DNA from: an uncultured Flavobacterium sp.
GTDB lineage: Bacteria > Bacteroidota > Bacteroidia > Flavobacteriales > Flavobacteriaceae
Assembly (NCBI RefSeq): GCF_937967675.1
Contig: NZ_CALBSN010000040.1
Coordinates: 1-25,358 of the forward strand
Direction of reading: 5' to 3'
DNA: 25,358 bases
The stretch's first letter is position 1. Each line of letters opens with the position of its first letter. Positions 16,264-23,986 of the stretch are shown here, in pieces. The position numbers were made by a program, and so were the translations under genes. The notes below the pieces were generated by a model that searched no databases, had not been told where the DNA came from, and was given only the letters and a program-made list of their open reading frames with translations.

Positions 16264-18546
16264 TTATCTGTTTTGTTTTCTATTTTTCTCTTGTGCATCT
16301 ACAACAGCAACTGCCGCCATATTGACCATTTCTTCAACACTTGCACCTAATTGGAACACGTGAACTGGTTTGTCTAATCCTAAAATAATTGGTCCAATTG
16401 ATTCCGCCTTGTTCAACTCTTTCAGCAACTTATAGGTAATATTTGCTGCATCTAAATTAGGAAAAATAAGTGTATTTACTTTTTTATTTACCAATTTCGA
16501 AAATGGGAACTTATTTTTAAGCATATCTGGATTTAATGCAAAATCCGTCTGAATTTCTCCATCAACAATTAAATCAGGAAAATTTTCGTGAAGATATGCT
16601 ACTGCTTGACTCACTTTACTTGGCCCTTCATTGTGTGATGAACCAAAATTTGAGTAAGACACCATTGCAATTACAGGTTCCATTCCAAACATTTTAACGG
16701 TTTTAGCCGTCATTAAAGCAATTCTCGCTAATTCTTCAGCTGAAGGATTTGGATTGATAGCCGTATCCGATAAGAAAATCGGACCTCTTGCTGTCATCAT
16801 CATATTCGTAGTAGCAATTTTAGAAACCCCTGGAGCTTTATCAATCAATTGCATTACTGGCTTAATAGTGGTTGGATAACTTCTTGAATATCCTGTAACC
16901 ATAGCATCGGCTTCACCTGTATTCACCATCATTAAACCGAAATAGTTACGCTCACGCATCCATTTTTCGGCATCTAACAAAGTAATTCCTTTACGCTTTC
17001 TGGTTTCCCAAAAATGATTAGCATACTCTAATCTTTTTGCTTCCGATTCTTTTGTTTTTGGATCAAAAATCGGCACTTCAGTATCAAAACCAATTTCTTC
17101 TTTTAACTCTTTTATGATTTCTTGATTTCCTAATAAAATTGGAAAACCAATACCTTCTTCATGAACAATTTGAGCTGCTTTCAATACATCAATTTGATCC
17201 GCTTCTGCAAAAATAATGCGTTTTGGATTGGTTCTTGCTCTATTGGTTAACAAACGAATCATTTTGTTATCAGAACCCATTCGTTCTAATAATTCGTCTT
17301 TGTATTTTTCCCAATCCGTAATTGGCGCTGTTGCCACACCTGATTCCATAGCAGCTTTGGCTACGGCTGGTGGAACTGCTGCAATTAATCTTGGATCAAA
17401 AGGTTTTGGAATGATATAATCGCGACCAAACGTTAATTTCGTTTCGCCATAAGCAATATTTACTTGCTCTGGAACTGATTCTTTTGCTAATTCCGCTAAA
17501 GCGATAACAGCTGCTTTTTTCATTTCCTCATTAATTTTTGTAGCTCTAACATCTAAAGCACCTCTAAAAATAAATGGAAAACCTAATACATTATTCACTT
17601 GGTTAGGATGATCAGAACGGCCTGTTGCCATAATGATATCTTTACGAGTATCAATAGCTAAGTTGTAATTAATTTCTGGTGTTGGATTTGCCATCGCAAA
17701 AACGATTGGATTATCCGCCATTGACAATAACATTTCAGGCGTAACGATATCTCCAGAAGACAATCCGATAAATACATCAGCACCTTTCATAGCGTGAGCT
17801 AAATCGTCATAATGTTTATCCGTTGCGTAACGGCGTTGCATATCCGTAACTCTTGGGTCGTCTTTTCTTAAGGCTCCTTTACTGTTGAACATTACAACAT
17901 TTTCAGGTTTTACACCAAAAGAAACATATAAATTAGCACAAGCAATAGCAGCCGAACCAGCTCCAGAAATGACCATTTTCACTTCTTCCATTTTCTTTCC
18001 TGCTAACTCTACTGCATTCAATAAAGCGGCTGATGAAATAATTGCAGTTCCGTGTTGGTCATCGTGCATTACTGGAATATTCAACTCTTCCACCAAGCGT
18101 CTTTCAATTTCGAAAGATTCTGGTGCTTTGATATCTTCTAGGTTAATTCCTCCGAAAGTTGGAGCAATATTTTTTACCGTTGCAATGAATTCTTCGATAT
18201 CTTTTGTTCCAACTTCAATATCAAATACATCAATATCAGCGAAGATTTTGAACAACAAACCTTTTCCTTCCATTACAGGTTTTGAAGCTTCTGGACCAAT
18301 ATCTCCTAAACCTAAAACTGCGGTTCCGTTTGAGATTACAGCGACTAAATTTCCTTTTGCGGTATATTTATAAACGTTGTTAACGTCTTTTTCAATTTCT
18401 AAACAAGGTTCTGCTACTCCTGGAGAATACGCTAATGCTAAATCTCTTTGTGTTGCATATTTTTTGGTGGGAACTACCTGAATTTTTCCAGGTGTTGGTT
18501 TTGCGTGATATAATAAGGCTTCTCTACGTTTACTATCTTTATGCAT
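16264..18546 (-). CDS. maeB: NADP-dependent malic enzyme, fused to a phosphotransacetylase-like domain
   Basis: A 760-aa MaeB-type enzyme that oxidatively decarboxylates malate to pyruvate, supplying NADPH. The malic enzyme part (about 1-425) shows the catalytic tyrosine Y40 in LALAYSPGVAEP, lysine K95 in MEGKGLLFK, metal ligands in NLEDIKAP (E137, D138) and HDDQHGTA (D162, D163), and the dinucleotide loop SGAGSAAIA (about 194-202). The C-terminal part (about 430-755) resembles phosphate acetyltransferase. In MaeB proteins that part is thought to sense acetyl-CoA allosterically instead of acting as an enzyme. Length is standard. The gene heads a unit with ruvA and sprA and has a perfect TATATTTG element 22 nt before the ATG, which may also drive sprA. 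Confidence 0.95.
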   Translation of the reverse strand: MHKDSKRREALLYHAKPTPGKIQVVPTKKYATQRDLALAYSPGVAEPCLEIEKDVNNVYKYTAKGNLVAVISNGTAVLGLGDIGPEASKPVMEGKGLLFKIFADIDVFDIEVGTKDIEEFIATVKNIAPTFGGINLEDIKAPESFEIERRLVEELNIPVMHDDQHGTAIISSAALLNAVELAGKKMEEVKMVISGAGSAAIACANLYVSFGVKPENVVMFNSKGALRKDDPRVTDMQRRYATDKHYDDLAHAMKGADVFIGLSSGDIVTPEMLLSMADNPIVFAMANPTPEINYNLAIDTRKDIIMATGRSDHPNQVNNVLGFPFIFRGALDVRATKINEEMKKAAVIALAELAKESVPEQVNIAYGETKLTFGRDYIIPKPFDPRLIAAVPPAVAKAAMESGVATAPITDWEKYKDELLERMGSDNKMIRLLTNRARTNPKRIIFAEADQIDVLKAAQIVHEEGIGFPILLGNQEIIKELKEEIGFDTEVPIFDPKTKESEAKRLEYANHFWETRKRKGITLLDAEKWMRERNYFGLMMVNTGEADAMVTGYSRSYPTTIKPVMQLIDKAPGVSKIATTNMMMTARGPIFLSDTAINPNPSAEELARIALMTAKTVKMFGMEPVIAMVSYSNFGSSHNEGPSKVSQAVAYLHENFPDLIVDGEIQTDFALNPDMLKNKFPFSKLVNKKVNTLIFPNLDAANITYKLLKELNKAESIGPIILGLDKPVHVFQLGASVEEMVNMAAVAVVDAQEKNRKQNR

Positions 18547-18568
18547 GGTTTTTTATTTTACTAACTTA

Positions 18569-18576
18569 CAAATATA
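18569..18576 (-). promoter_or_regulatory. Bacteroidota -7 element (TATATTTG) before maeB-ruvA-sprA
   Basis: A perfect TAnnTTTG match on the minus strand, 22 nt before the maeB ATG. The upstream region is AT-rich without a clear TTG box. It would be the main promoter for sprA if the three genes are co-transcribed. Confidence 0.6.
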
Positions 18577-18650
18577 AGGGTATACGTATAAAATGAGAAA
18601 TTATTTTGGCATTCTTTTGAAAAAAATAAATGGATTAATGAAATTTAAAA

Positions 18651-19079
18651 CTAAATAATCTTTGATTTAAATTTAACCAAAATAATAAATATGAAAACTC
18701 CGAAAATTGAAATTAACAAACTATTTAAATATTTATCAATCTCATTCTTAACAACAAATAAGTTAGGATTATCTTTAAATGCCACAATATTTATCTCTTG
18801 ATTTAATTTGTAAAAATTATGTTCATGTATACCTCTTTTAAAATTTTCGAATTTAACTCCATTATAATAATATTCTAACAAATATTTAAACGATTTATGA
18901 GTCCCAAAAGTATTTTGTTCTTCCTTAATAACTTTTGCAATTAATTCAAGCGGATTTTTCTTTATTTCTTTTACATGTGTATAATTAGAATAAGAAATAA
19001 TCGCATTTATGGCAAATAATAAAATCGAAAAAGTAATTAAAAAATAATAAGCGAATTTTCTTTTTTCGGACTCAATCAT
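18651..19079 (-). CDS. Small membrane protein of unknown function (DUF3592-like layout)
   Basis: I do not recognise this 142-aa protein with confidence. Helices at about 10-30 and 118-138 flank a hydrophilic 85-residue middle that contains LLEYYYNGVKFENF (about 66-79) and INIVAFKDNPNLFVV (about 95-109). Two end helices around an extracytoplasmic beta-rich middle with a 'tyrosine-rich strand, NG turn, then V-x-x-nP' pattern resemble DUF3592 proteins, but this is a shape match only. The gene stands alone between the DUF808 gene (113-nt gap) and maeB (104-nt gap). TAGATTTA, 33 nt before the ATG, is one base off the -7 consensus. It is very AT-rich, with Lys, Ile and Asn dominant. Confidence 0.65.
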   Translation of the reverse strand: MIESEKRKFAYYFLITFSILLFAINAIISYSNYTHVKEIKKNPLELIAKVIKEEQNTFGTHKSFKYLLEYYYNGVKFENFKRGIHEHNFYKLNQEINIVAFKDNPNLFVVKNEIDKYLNSLLISIFGVFIFIILVKFKSKII

Positions 19080-19192
19080 TTAATTTTCATTTATAAGTTC
19101 TCTTTCTTAATATAAATCTAATTTAAGGAAAAGTGATATTATTCGCAGGAAATTTTTACTTAAAAAAATCTAATATGCTCCTAAATATCAAT

Positions 19193-20074
19193 TTAATTCG
19201 AAATTAAACCCTTTACCTTCTTAAACCCCCTCATTAATAAAACAGCTACTAAACCAAATGCGATTCCCACACCAAATTCAGCTATAACAGAAGGAATACT
19301 ATGTGGAATTAAATGATGCAAATAATCAATATTATGAAGGAAAATTCCTCCCGAAACTAATATAAGCGCGATGGTTCCAACTACGGCAAGAAACTTAATG
19401 ACTAATGGTAGCGCTTTAATTAAAACCCCACCAAAAGAAGATAAAAATCCTTTATCGTTACCTTTTCGCATCAAATAAAATCCAGCGTCATCCATTCTTA
19501 CAATTAAAGCTACGATACCGTAAACTCCTACAGTGGCAAGAATAGCTACTAAAGTCACGCTTATAATTTGAGTAATTAATTCGTGTTGTTTTTCCATTGC
19601 CGTTCCAAGAGCGATGATGACAATTTCAAGCGACAAAATAAAATCGGTTTTAATAGCCGAACTTACTTTTGCTTTTTCAGAATGTTCGTCATTTTCCTCC
19701 AATTTGCTTTCAGCGATAACTTCTTCTCCTTTTTTAGCACGATGAAAAAAGTATTCGATAATTTTTTCTACTCCTTCATAAGCTAAATAAACTCCTCCAA
19801 TGATTAAAGCGGCTTTAATAGCTGGTGGATATAACCAATTCAAAACAAAAACAACTGGAAGAATAATCAATTTATTGATAAACGAACCTTTTGTAATTGC
19901 CCACAACACAGGAATTTCTCTTGAAGCTAAAAAACCTGTTGCTTTTTCGGCATTCACTGCTAAGTCATCTCCTAAAATTCCTGCTGTTTTCTTGGTTGCT
20001 AATTTACTTGTCATTGCTACATCGTCCATCAATGCAGCGATATCGTCTAAAATTGCGAAAAATCCTGATGCCAT
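19193..20074 (-). CDS. DUF808 (YedI-like) inner-membrane protein
   Basis: A 293-aa membrane protein that starts MASGFFAILDDIAALMDDVAMTSKLATKKTAG in conserved DUF808 style (split here by family numbering 1-32), followed by GILGDDLAVNAEKATGF. Five or six hydrophobic segments follow, from about residue 66 to 285, interrupted by a charged cytoplasmic loop (about 108-140, rich in Lys, Glu and Asp). Function is unknown; the E. coli relative YedI is also uncharacterised. I start at the ATG for MASGFF. An upstream TTG would add 10 basic residues but lies inside the TAGTTTTG promoter element. No clear terminator hairpin follows, and the gene has no evident functional partner nearby. Confidence 0.88.
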   Translation of the reverse strand: MASGFFAILDDIAALMDDVAMTSKLATKKTAGILGDDLAVNAEKATGFLASREIPVLWAITKGSFINKLIILPVVFVLNWLYPPAIKAALIIGGVYLAYEGVEKIIEYFFHRAKKGEEVIAESKLEENDEHSEKAKVSSAIKTDFILSLEIVIIALGTAMEKQHELITQIISVTLVAILATVGVYGIVALIVRMDDAGFYLMRKGNDKGFLSSFGGVLIKALPLVIKFLAVVGTIALILVSGGIFLHNIDYLHHLIPHSIPSVIAEFGVGIAFGLVAVLLMRGFKKVKGLISN

Positions 20075-20101
20075 AATTTTATTTTTTCTTTTAATTACTC
20101 T

Positions 20102-20109
20102 CAAAACTA
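20102..20109 (-). promoter_or_regulatory. Bacteroidota -7 element (TAGTTTTG) before the DUF808 gene
   Basis: A perfect TAnnTTTG match on the minus strand, 27 nt before the chosen ATG. Its position supports the shorter start of the DUF808 gene. Confidence 0.55.
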
Positions 20110-20163
20110 CAGTAAAGTTTTGAAATTGAAAACATTTTTTTGTCTGAAAAACACTATATCATT

Positions 20164-21090
20164 TTATTTCTTCAAGAAATTGATATTACGAAGTAAGCCT
20201 TCATATTTAGTTCGTTTAACCGCAGAATTTTTAAATACCTTTTGGAAAGTATCAACTGTAATTTCTTCCCAATCCGATTTTGAGAAATTCACAATATCTG
20301 GATTTGCTTCAAAAAGTGGTTCATTATGAGGTTTTGAAAATCGATTCCAAGGACAAACGTCTTGGCACACATCACAACCAAACATCCAATCATCAAATTT
20401 ACCTTTCATTTCTTGTGGTAAATTGTCTTTCAATTCAATCGTGAAATACGAAATACATTTACTTCCATCTACCACATAAGGCGCTACAATAGCTTCCGTA
20501 GGACAAGCATCTAAACAAGCGGTACAACTTCCACAATGATCGGTTGTTGGTGAATCATATTCTAATTCCAAATCAATAATTAATTCGGCAATAAAATAAA
20601 AAGAACCGACTTTTTGCGTGATGAGATTGCTGTTTTTCCCAACCCAACCCAAGCCACTTTTTGCCGCCCAAGCCTTATCTAAAACGGGTGCCGAATCTAC
20701 AAAAGCTCTACCTGAAACAGCGCCAATTTCGGTTTGGATGAAATGCAATAATTCTTTTAATTTCTCTTTAATTACGTAATGATAATCTTGTCCGTAAGCG
20801 TATTTGGAAATTTTATAAGAGTCATCATTTTGAAGTTCGGAAGGATAATAATTCAATAATAACGAAATTACACTTTTGGCATCATCCACCAATAAAGTTG
20901 GATTCAAGCGTTTGTCAAAATGGTTTTCCATGTAACTCATCTGACCGTTCATATTGTTATTAAGCCAATTTTCTAATCTAGGTGCTTCTTCTTCCAAAAA
21001 ACCAGCTTTGGAAATACCGCAAGACAAAAAGCCGAGTCTTTTGGATTCGGCTTTGATTATTTGTGAGTATTTTTCTTTGTTGTTTATCAA
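20164..21090 (-). CDS. queG: Epoxyqueuosine reductase
   Basis: A 308-aa cobalamin- and iron-sulfur-dependent enzyme that reduces epoxyqueuosine to queuosine in tRNA, the last step of Q34 synthesis. Visible features are the catalytic aspartate D132 in FVDSAPVLDKAW, GLGWVGKN (147-153), and two 4Fe-4S motifs: C186, C189, C192, C196 in CGSCTACLDACP, and C239, C242, C246 in GCDVCQDVCPW. The length matches the short form without C-terminal HEAT repeats. The start is TTG (complement of CAA at 21088-21090), one base after the ruvB stop. The family N-terminus (KYSQIIKAESKRLGFLSCGIS) begins at once, and the first ATG codes residue 47, so TTG is well supported. Translation is probably coupled to ruvB. 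Confidence 0.94.
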   Translation of the reverse strand: MINNKEKYSQIIKAESKRLGFLSCGISKAGFLEEEAPRLENWLNNNMNGQMSYMENHFDKRLNPTLLVDDAKSVISLLLNYYPSELQNDDSYKISKYAYGQDYHYVIKEKLKELLHFIQTEIGAVSGRAFVDSAPVLDKAWAAKSGLGWVGKNSNLITQKVGSFYFIAELIIDLELEYDSPTTDHCGSCTACLDACPTEAIVAPYVVDGSKCISYFTIELKDNLPQEMKGKFDDWMFGCDVCQDVCPWNRFSKPHNEPLFEANPDIVNFSKSDWEEITVDTFQKVFKNSAVKRTKYEGLLRNINFLKK

Positions 21091-21091
21091 A

Positions 21092-22114
21092 TTAGAACAA
21101 TCCTCCTTGAATATTGTGTTTAATTTTTCCTAGATGCTTATAAGCTTTTTCTGTAACTTCTCTTCCTCTTGGAGTCCTAATAATAAAGCCTTCTTGAATT
21201 AAAAAAGGTTCGTATACTTCTTCAATGGTTTCTCCACTTTCGGAAACTGCAGTAGCTAATGTTGTTAATCCAACGGGGCCACCTTTGAATTTATCGATAA
21301 TTGTGGATAGTATTTTATTATCCATTTCATCTAAACCGTGAGCGTCAACATTTAATGCTTTAAGAGCAAATCTTGCAATTTCGATATCAATTTTACCATT
21401 TCCTTTGATTTGTGCAAAATCTCTCACACGACGTAATAAGGCATTAGCAATACGAGGTGTTCCTCTACTCCTACCTGCGATTTCAATGGCAGCTTCCATT
21501 GTAATTGGCATCTTTAAAATCGATGAACTTCGTTGGACAATTGTGGTTAATAATTCGGTATTATAGTATTGTAAACGACTTTGAATTCCGAAACGAGCGC
21601 GCATTGGAGCAGTTAATAAACCCGAACGTGTCGTCGCTCCAACTAAAGTAAAAGGATTCAAATTAATTTGAACAGTTCTGGCATTTGGACCCGATTCAAT
21701 CATAATATCAATCTTGAAATCCTCCATGGCAGAATACAAATATTCTTCCACAATTGGACTTAAACGGTGAATTTCATCAATAAATAAAACATCGCGTTCT
21801 TCTAAATTGGTTAACAATCCAGCTAAATCACCTGGTTTGTCTAAAACGGGTCCTGAAGTAATTTTAATTCCTACTCCTAATTCGTTTGCTAAAATATTAG
21901 CTAAAGTCGTTTTTCCTAAACCTGGAGGTCCATGAAACAAAGTGTGATCTAATGCTTCATTTCGCAAATTAGCCGCTTGTACAAAAACAATTAGATTTTC
22001 TAATACTTGTTCTTGTCCAGAAAAATCATCAAAACTTAATGGGCGCAATGCCTTTTCGATATCAATATCTTGCGGAGAATAGAATTCTTTATTGGGATTT
22101 AAATTATCATTCAT
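21092..22114 (-). CDS. ruvB: Holliday junction branch migration helicase RuvB
   Basis: A 340-aa AAA+ motor that drives branch migration with RuvA. Walker A is GPPGLGKTT (62-70), Walker B is FIDEIH (111-116), sensor 1 is LVGATTRSG (about 157-165), the arginine finger region is MRARFG (about 171-176), and the C-terminal winged helix carries QEGFIIRTPRGREVT (about 307-321). The length is normal. It is followed by queG with one base between. The mRNA leader may be absent: a perfect TATCTTTG element sits only 5 nt before the ATG. ruvA lies about 5 kb further along in a different unit. Confidence 0.96.
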   Translation of the reverse strand: MNDNLNPNKEFYSPQDIDIEKALRPLSFDDFSGQEQVLENLIVFVQAANLRNEALDHTLFHGPPGLGKTTLANILANELGVGIKITSGPVLDKPGDLAGLLTNLEERDVLFIDEIHRLSPIVEEYLYSAMEDFKIDIMIESGPNARTVQINLNPFTLVGATTRSGLLTAPMRARFGIQSRLQYYNTELLTTIVQRSSSILKMPITMEAAIEIAGRSRGTPRIANALLRRVRDFAQIKGNGKIDIEIARFALKALNVDAHGLDEMDNKILSTIIDKFKGGPVGLTTLATAVSESGETIEEVYEPFLIQEGFIIRTPRGREVTEKAYKHLGKIKHNIQGGLF

Positions 22115-22119
22115 AAAAG

Positions 22120-22127
22120 CAAAGATA
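22120..22127 (-). promoter_or_regulatory. Bacteroidota -7 element (TATCTTTG) almost touching the ruvB start
   Basis: A perfect TAnnTTTG match with only 5 nt between it and the ruvB ATG, versus 20-29 nt for the other perfect elements here. A TTG 15 nt upstream could be a -33 box at short spacing; it lies in the tail of the coxA terminator. Confidence 0.5.
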
Positions 22128-22143
22128 AGTAAAGTTATAAAAC

Positions 22144-22169
22144 AAAAACCTCTCCGATTGGAGAGGTTT
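22144..22169 (-). terminator. Strong terminator after the coxB-coxA genes
   Basis: A 10-bp perfect stem (arms 22146-22155 and 22160-22169, AAACCTCTCC/GGAGAGGTTT) with a 4-nt loop, followed by U residues on the minus strand. It starts 19 nt after the subunit I stop and separates the respiratory genes from ruvB. Confidence 0.9.
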
Positions 22170-22188
22170 GTATATTGTGGAAAAAATC

Positions 22189-23955
22189 TTAATGATGTAA
22201 AACTTCTTCTCCTTCTTTCATTGGTGTAACTTGAGTAACGAAATCTTCATCGTGACCTGGTTTACTATAATCATAAGGCCATCTGTGTACTTCAGGAATT
22301 TCTCCAGGCCAGTTACCGTGAATATGCTCCACTGGTGTAGTCCATTCTAAAGTATTAGATCTCCAAGGATTTTGAGTTGCTTTCTTACCATAGAAAATGC
22401 TATAGAAGAAGTTCCAGAAGAATACGATTTGGAACGCAGCTCCAACGATTGCAAACATTGTAATTAACACGTTTACATCAGCTAATTCGTCAAACAATGG
22501 GAAAGCTGTATTTGTATAGTAACGTCTTGGTAAACCAGCCATTCCAATAAAGTGCATTGGGAAGAAAACTCCGTAAGCACAGATAGCCGTTACCCAGAAG
22601 TGAACATAACCTAAGTTTTTATTCATCATTCTACCGAACATTTTAGGGAACCAGTGGTAAACACCAGCAAAAAATCCGTAAAGTGCAGAGATACCCATTA
22701 CTAAGTGGAAGTGAGCCACTACAAAATATGTGTCGTGAACGTTAATATCCAAAGTTGAATCTCCAAGAATAATACCTGTTAAACCTCCCGTAATGAAAGT
22801 AGATACTAATCCGATAGAGAATAACATAGCAGGATTTAATTGTAAGTTACCTTTCCATAATGTAGTAATATAGTTAAATGCTTTTACTGCAGATGGAATT
22901 GCAATTAATAATGTTGTAAAGGTAAATACAGAACCTAAGAAAGGATTCATACCTGACACGAACATGTGGTGACCCCAAACAATAGTTGATAAGAATGCAA
23001 TTGCTAAGATAGATGCAATCATGGCACGGTAACCGAAGATTGGTTTTCTAGAGTTTGTAGCAATAATTTCAGAAGTAATACCTAAAGCAGGTAATAATAC
23101 AATGTAAACTTCAGGGTGACCTAAGAACCAAAATAAGTGTTCAAACAATACTGGAGAACCACCTTGGTAATGTAAAACTTCACCTTGAATAAAAATATCT
23201 GACAAGAAGAATGATGTTCCAAAACTTCTATCAAAGATTAATAATAATGCTGCAGAGAATAATACTGGGAAAGATACGATACCAATAATAGCTGTTACGA
23301 AGAAAGCCCAAACAGTTAATGGTAATCTTGTCATTGTCATCCCCTTAGTTCTTAAGTTGATTACAGTTACAACATAATTCAAAGACCCCATCAATGAAGA
23401 TGCAATGAAAATTGCCATAGAAGATAACCACAAAGTCATTCCTAAACCAGATCCAGGAATAGCTTGAGGCAAAGCACTTAAAGGAGGATAAATTGTCCAA
23501 CCTGCAGATGCTGGTCCTGATTCAACAAATAAAGAACAAATCATGATAACACAAGAAACGAAGAACAACCAAAAAGAGAGCATGTTCATGAATCCTGAAG
23601 CCATATCGCGTGCTCCAATTTGTAATGGAATTAATAAGTTACTAAACGTACCACTTAAACCAGCGGTAAGTACAAAGAATACCATTATTGTTCCGTGAAT
23701 AGTTACCAAAGCAAGGTAAATATCATTACGCATTACTCCATCAGGTGCAAAATTATCACCTAAGAATACTTTGAAAATTTCGAAAGATTCTTCTGGCCAT
23801 GCAATTTGCATACGGAAGAATAAAGATAAAACAACTCCAACAATACCCATTAATAAACCTGAAATAAGGTATTGTTTCGCTATCATTTTGTGATCAAGAC
23901 TAAAGATGTATTTAGTAATGAAAGTTTCTTTATGATGACCGTGATCGTGTGACAT
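22189..23955 (-). CDS. Cytochrome c oxidase subunit I (heme-copper catalytic subunit)
   Basis: A 588-aa, twelve-or-more-helix inner-membrane protein that reduces O2 to water and pumps protons. Low-spin heme ligands are H87 (TIHGTIM) and H417 (HFHLVMG), the high-spin heme ligand is H415, and Cu_B ligands are H280 (LGHPEVY), H329 and H330 (WGHHMF). The crosslinked tyrosine is Y284, and E283 beside it marks an A1-type enzyme with a D channel; D117 (IGARDMA) matches the D-channel entrance. HDTYFVV (407-413) is near the Mg site. The N-terminus is His-rich (MSHDHGHHKE). It is 31 nt downstream of subunit II and is closed by a terminator. No heme c domain is seen in this subunit. Confidence 0.97.
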   Translation of the reverse strand: MSHDHGHHKETFITKYIFSLDHKMIAKQYLISGLLMGIVGVVLSLFFRMQIAWPEESFEIFKVFLGDNFAPDGVMRNDIYLALVTIHGTIMVFFVLTAGLSGTFSNLLIPLQIGARDMASGFMNMLSFWLFFVSCVIMICSLFVESGPASAGWTIYPPLSALPQAIPGSGLGMTLWLSSMAIFIASSLMGSLNYVVTVINLRTKGMTMTRLPLTVWAFFVTAIIGIVSFPVLFSAALLLIFDRSFGTSFFLSDIFIQGEVLHYQGGSPVLFEHLFWFLGHPEVYIVLLPALGITSEIIATNSRKPIFGYRAMIASILAIAFLSTIVWGHHMFVSGMNPFLGSVFTFTTLLIAIPSAVKAFNYITTLWKGNLQLNPAMLFSIGLVSTFITGGLTGIILGDSTLDINVHDTYFVVAHFHLVMGISALYGFFAGVYHWFPKMFGRMMNKNLGYVHFWVTAICAYGVFFPMHFIGMAGLPRRYYTNTAFPLFDELADVNVLITMFAIVGAAFQIVFFWNFFYSIFYGKKATQNPWRSNTLEWTTPVEHIHGNWPGEIPEVHRWPYDYSKPGHDEDFVTQVTPMKEGEEVLHH

Positions 23956-23986
23956 ACTAATTCTATTATATTTAATATAAAATAAC

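Noticed and set aside
17885..18373. A 162-codon open frame on the plus strand inside maeB
   Set aside because: It is wholly antisense to the conserved malic enzyme coding region, has no family resemblance and no promoter element, and fits a shadow frame.
20075..20104. A 10-residue N-terminal extension of the DUF808 protein from TTG
   Set aside because: It overlaps the TAGTTTTG promoter element, and DUF808 proteins begin with the MASGFFAILDD segment.
20164..20182. Short palindrome (atttc...gaaat) at the queG end as a terminator
   Set aside because: Only about 5 A/T-rich base pairs, lies within the last codons, and no U tract follows.
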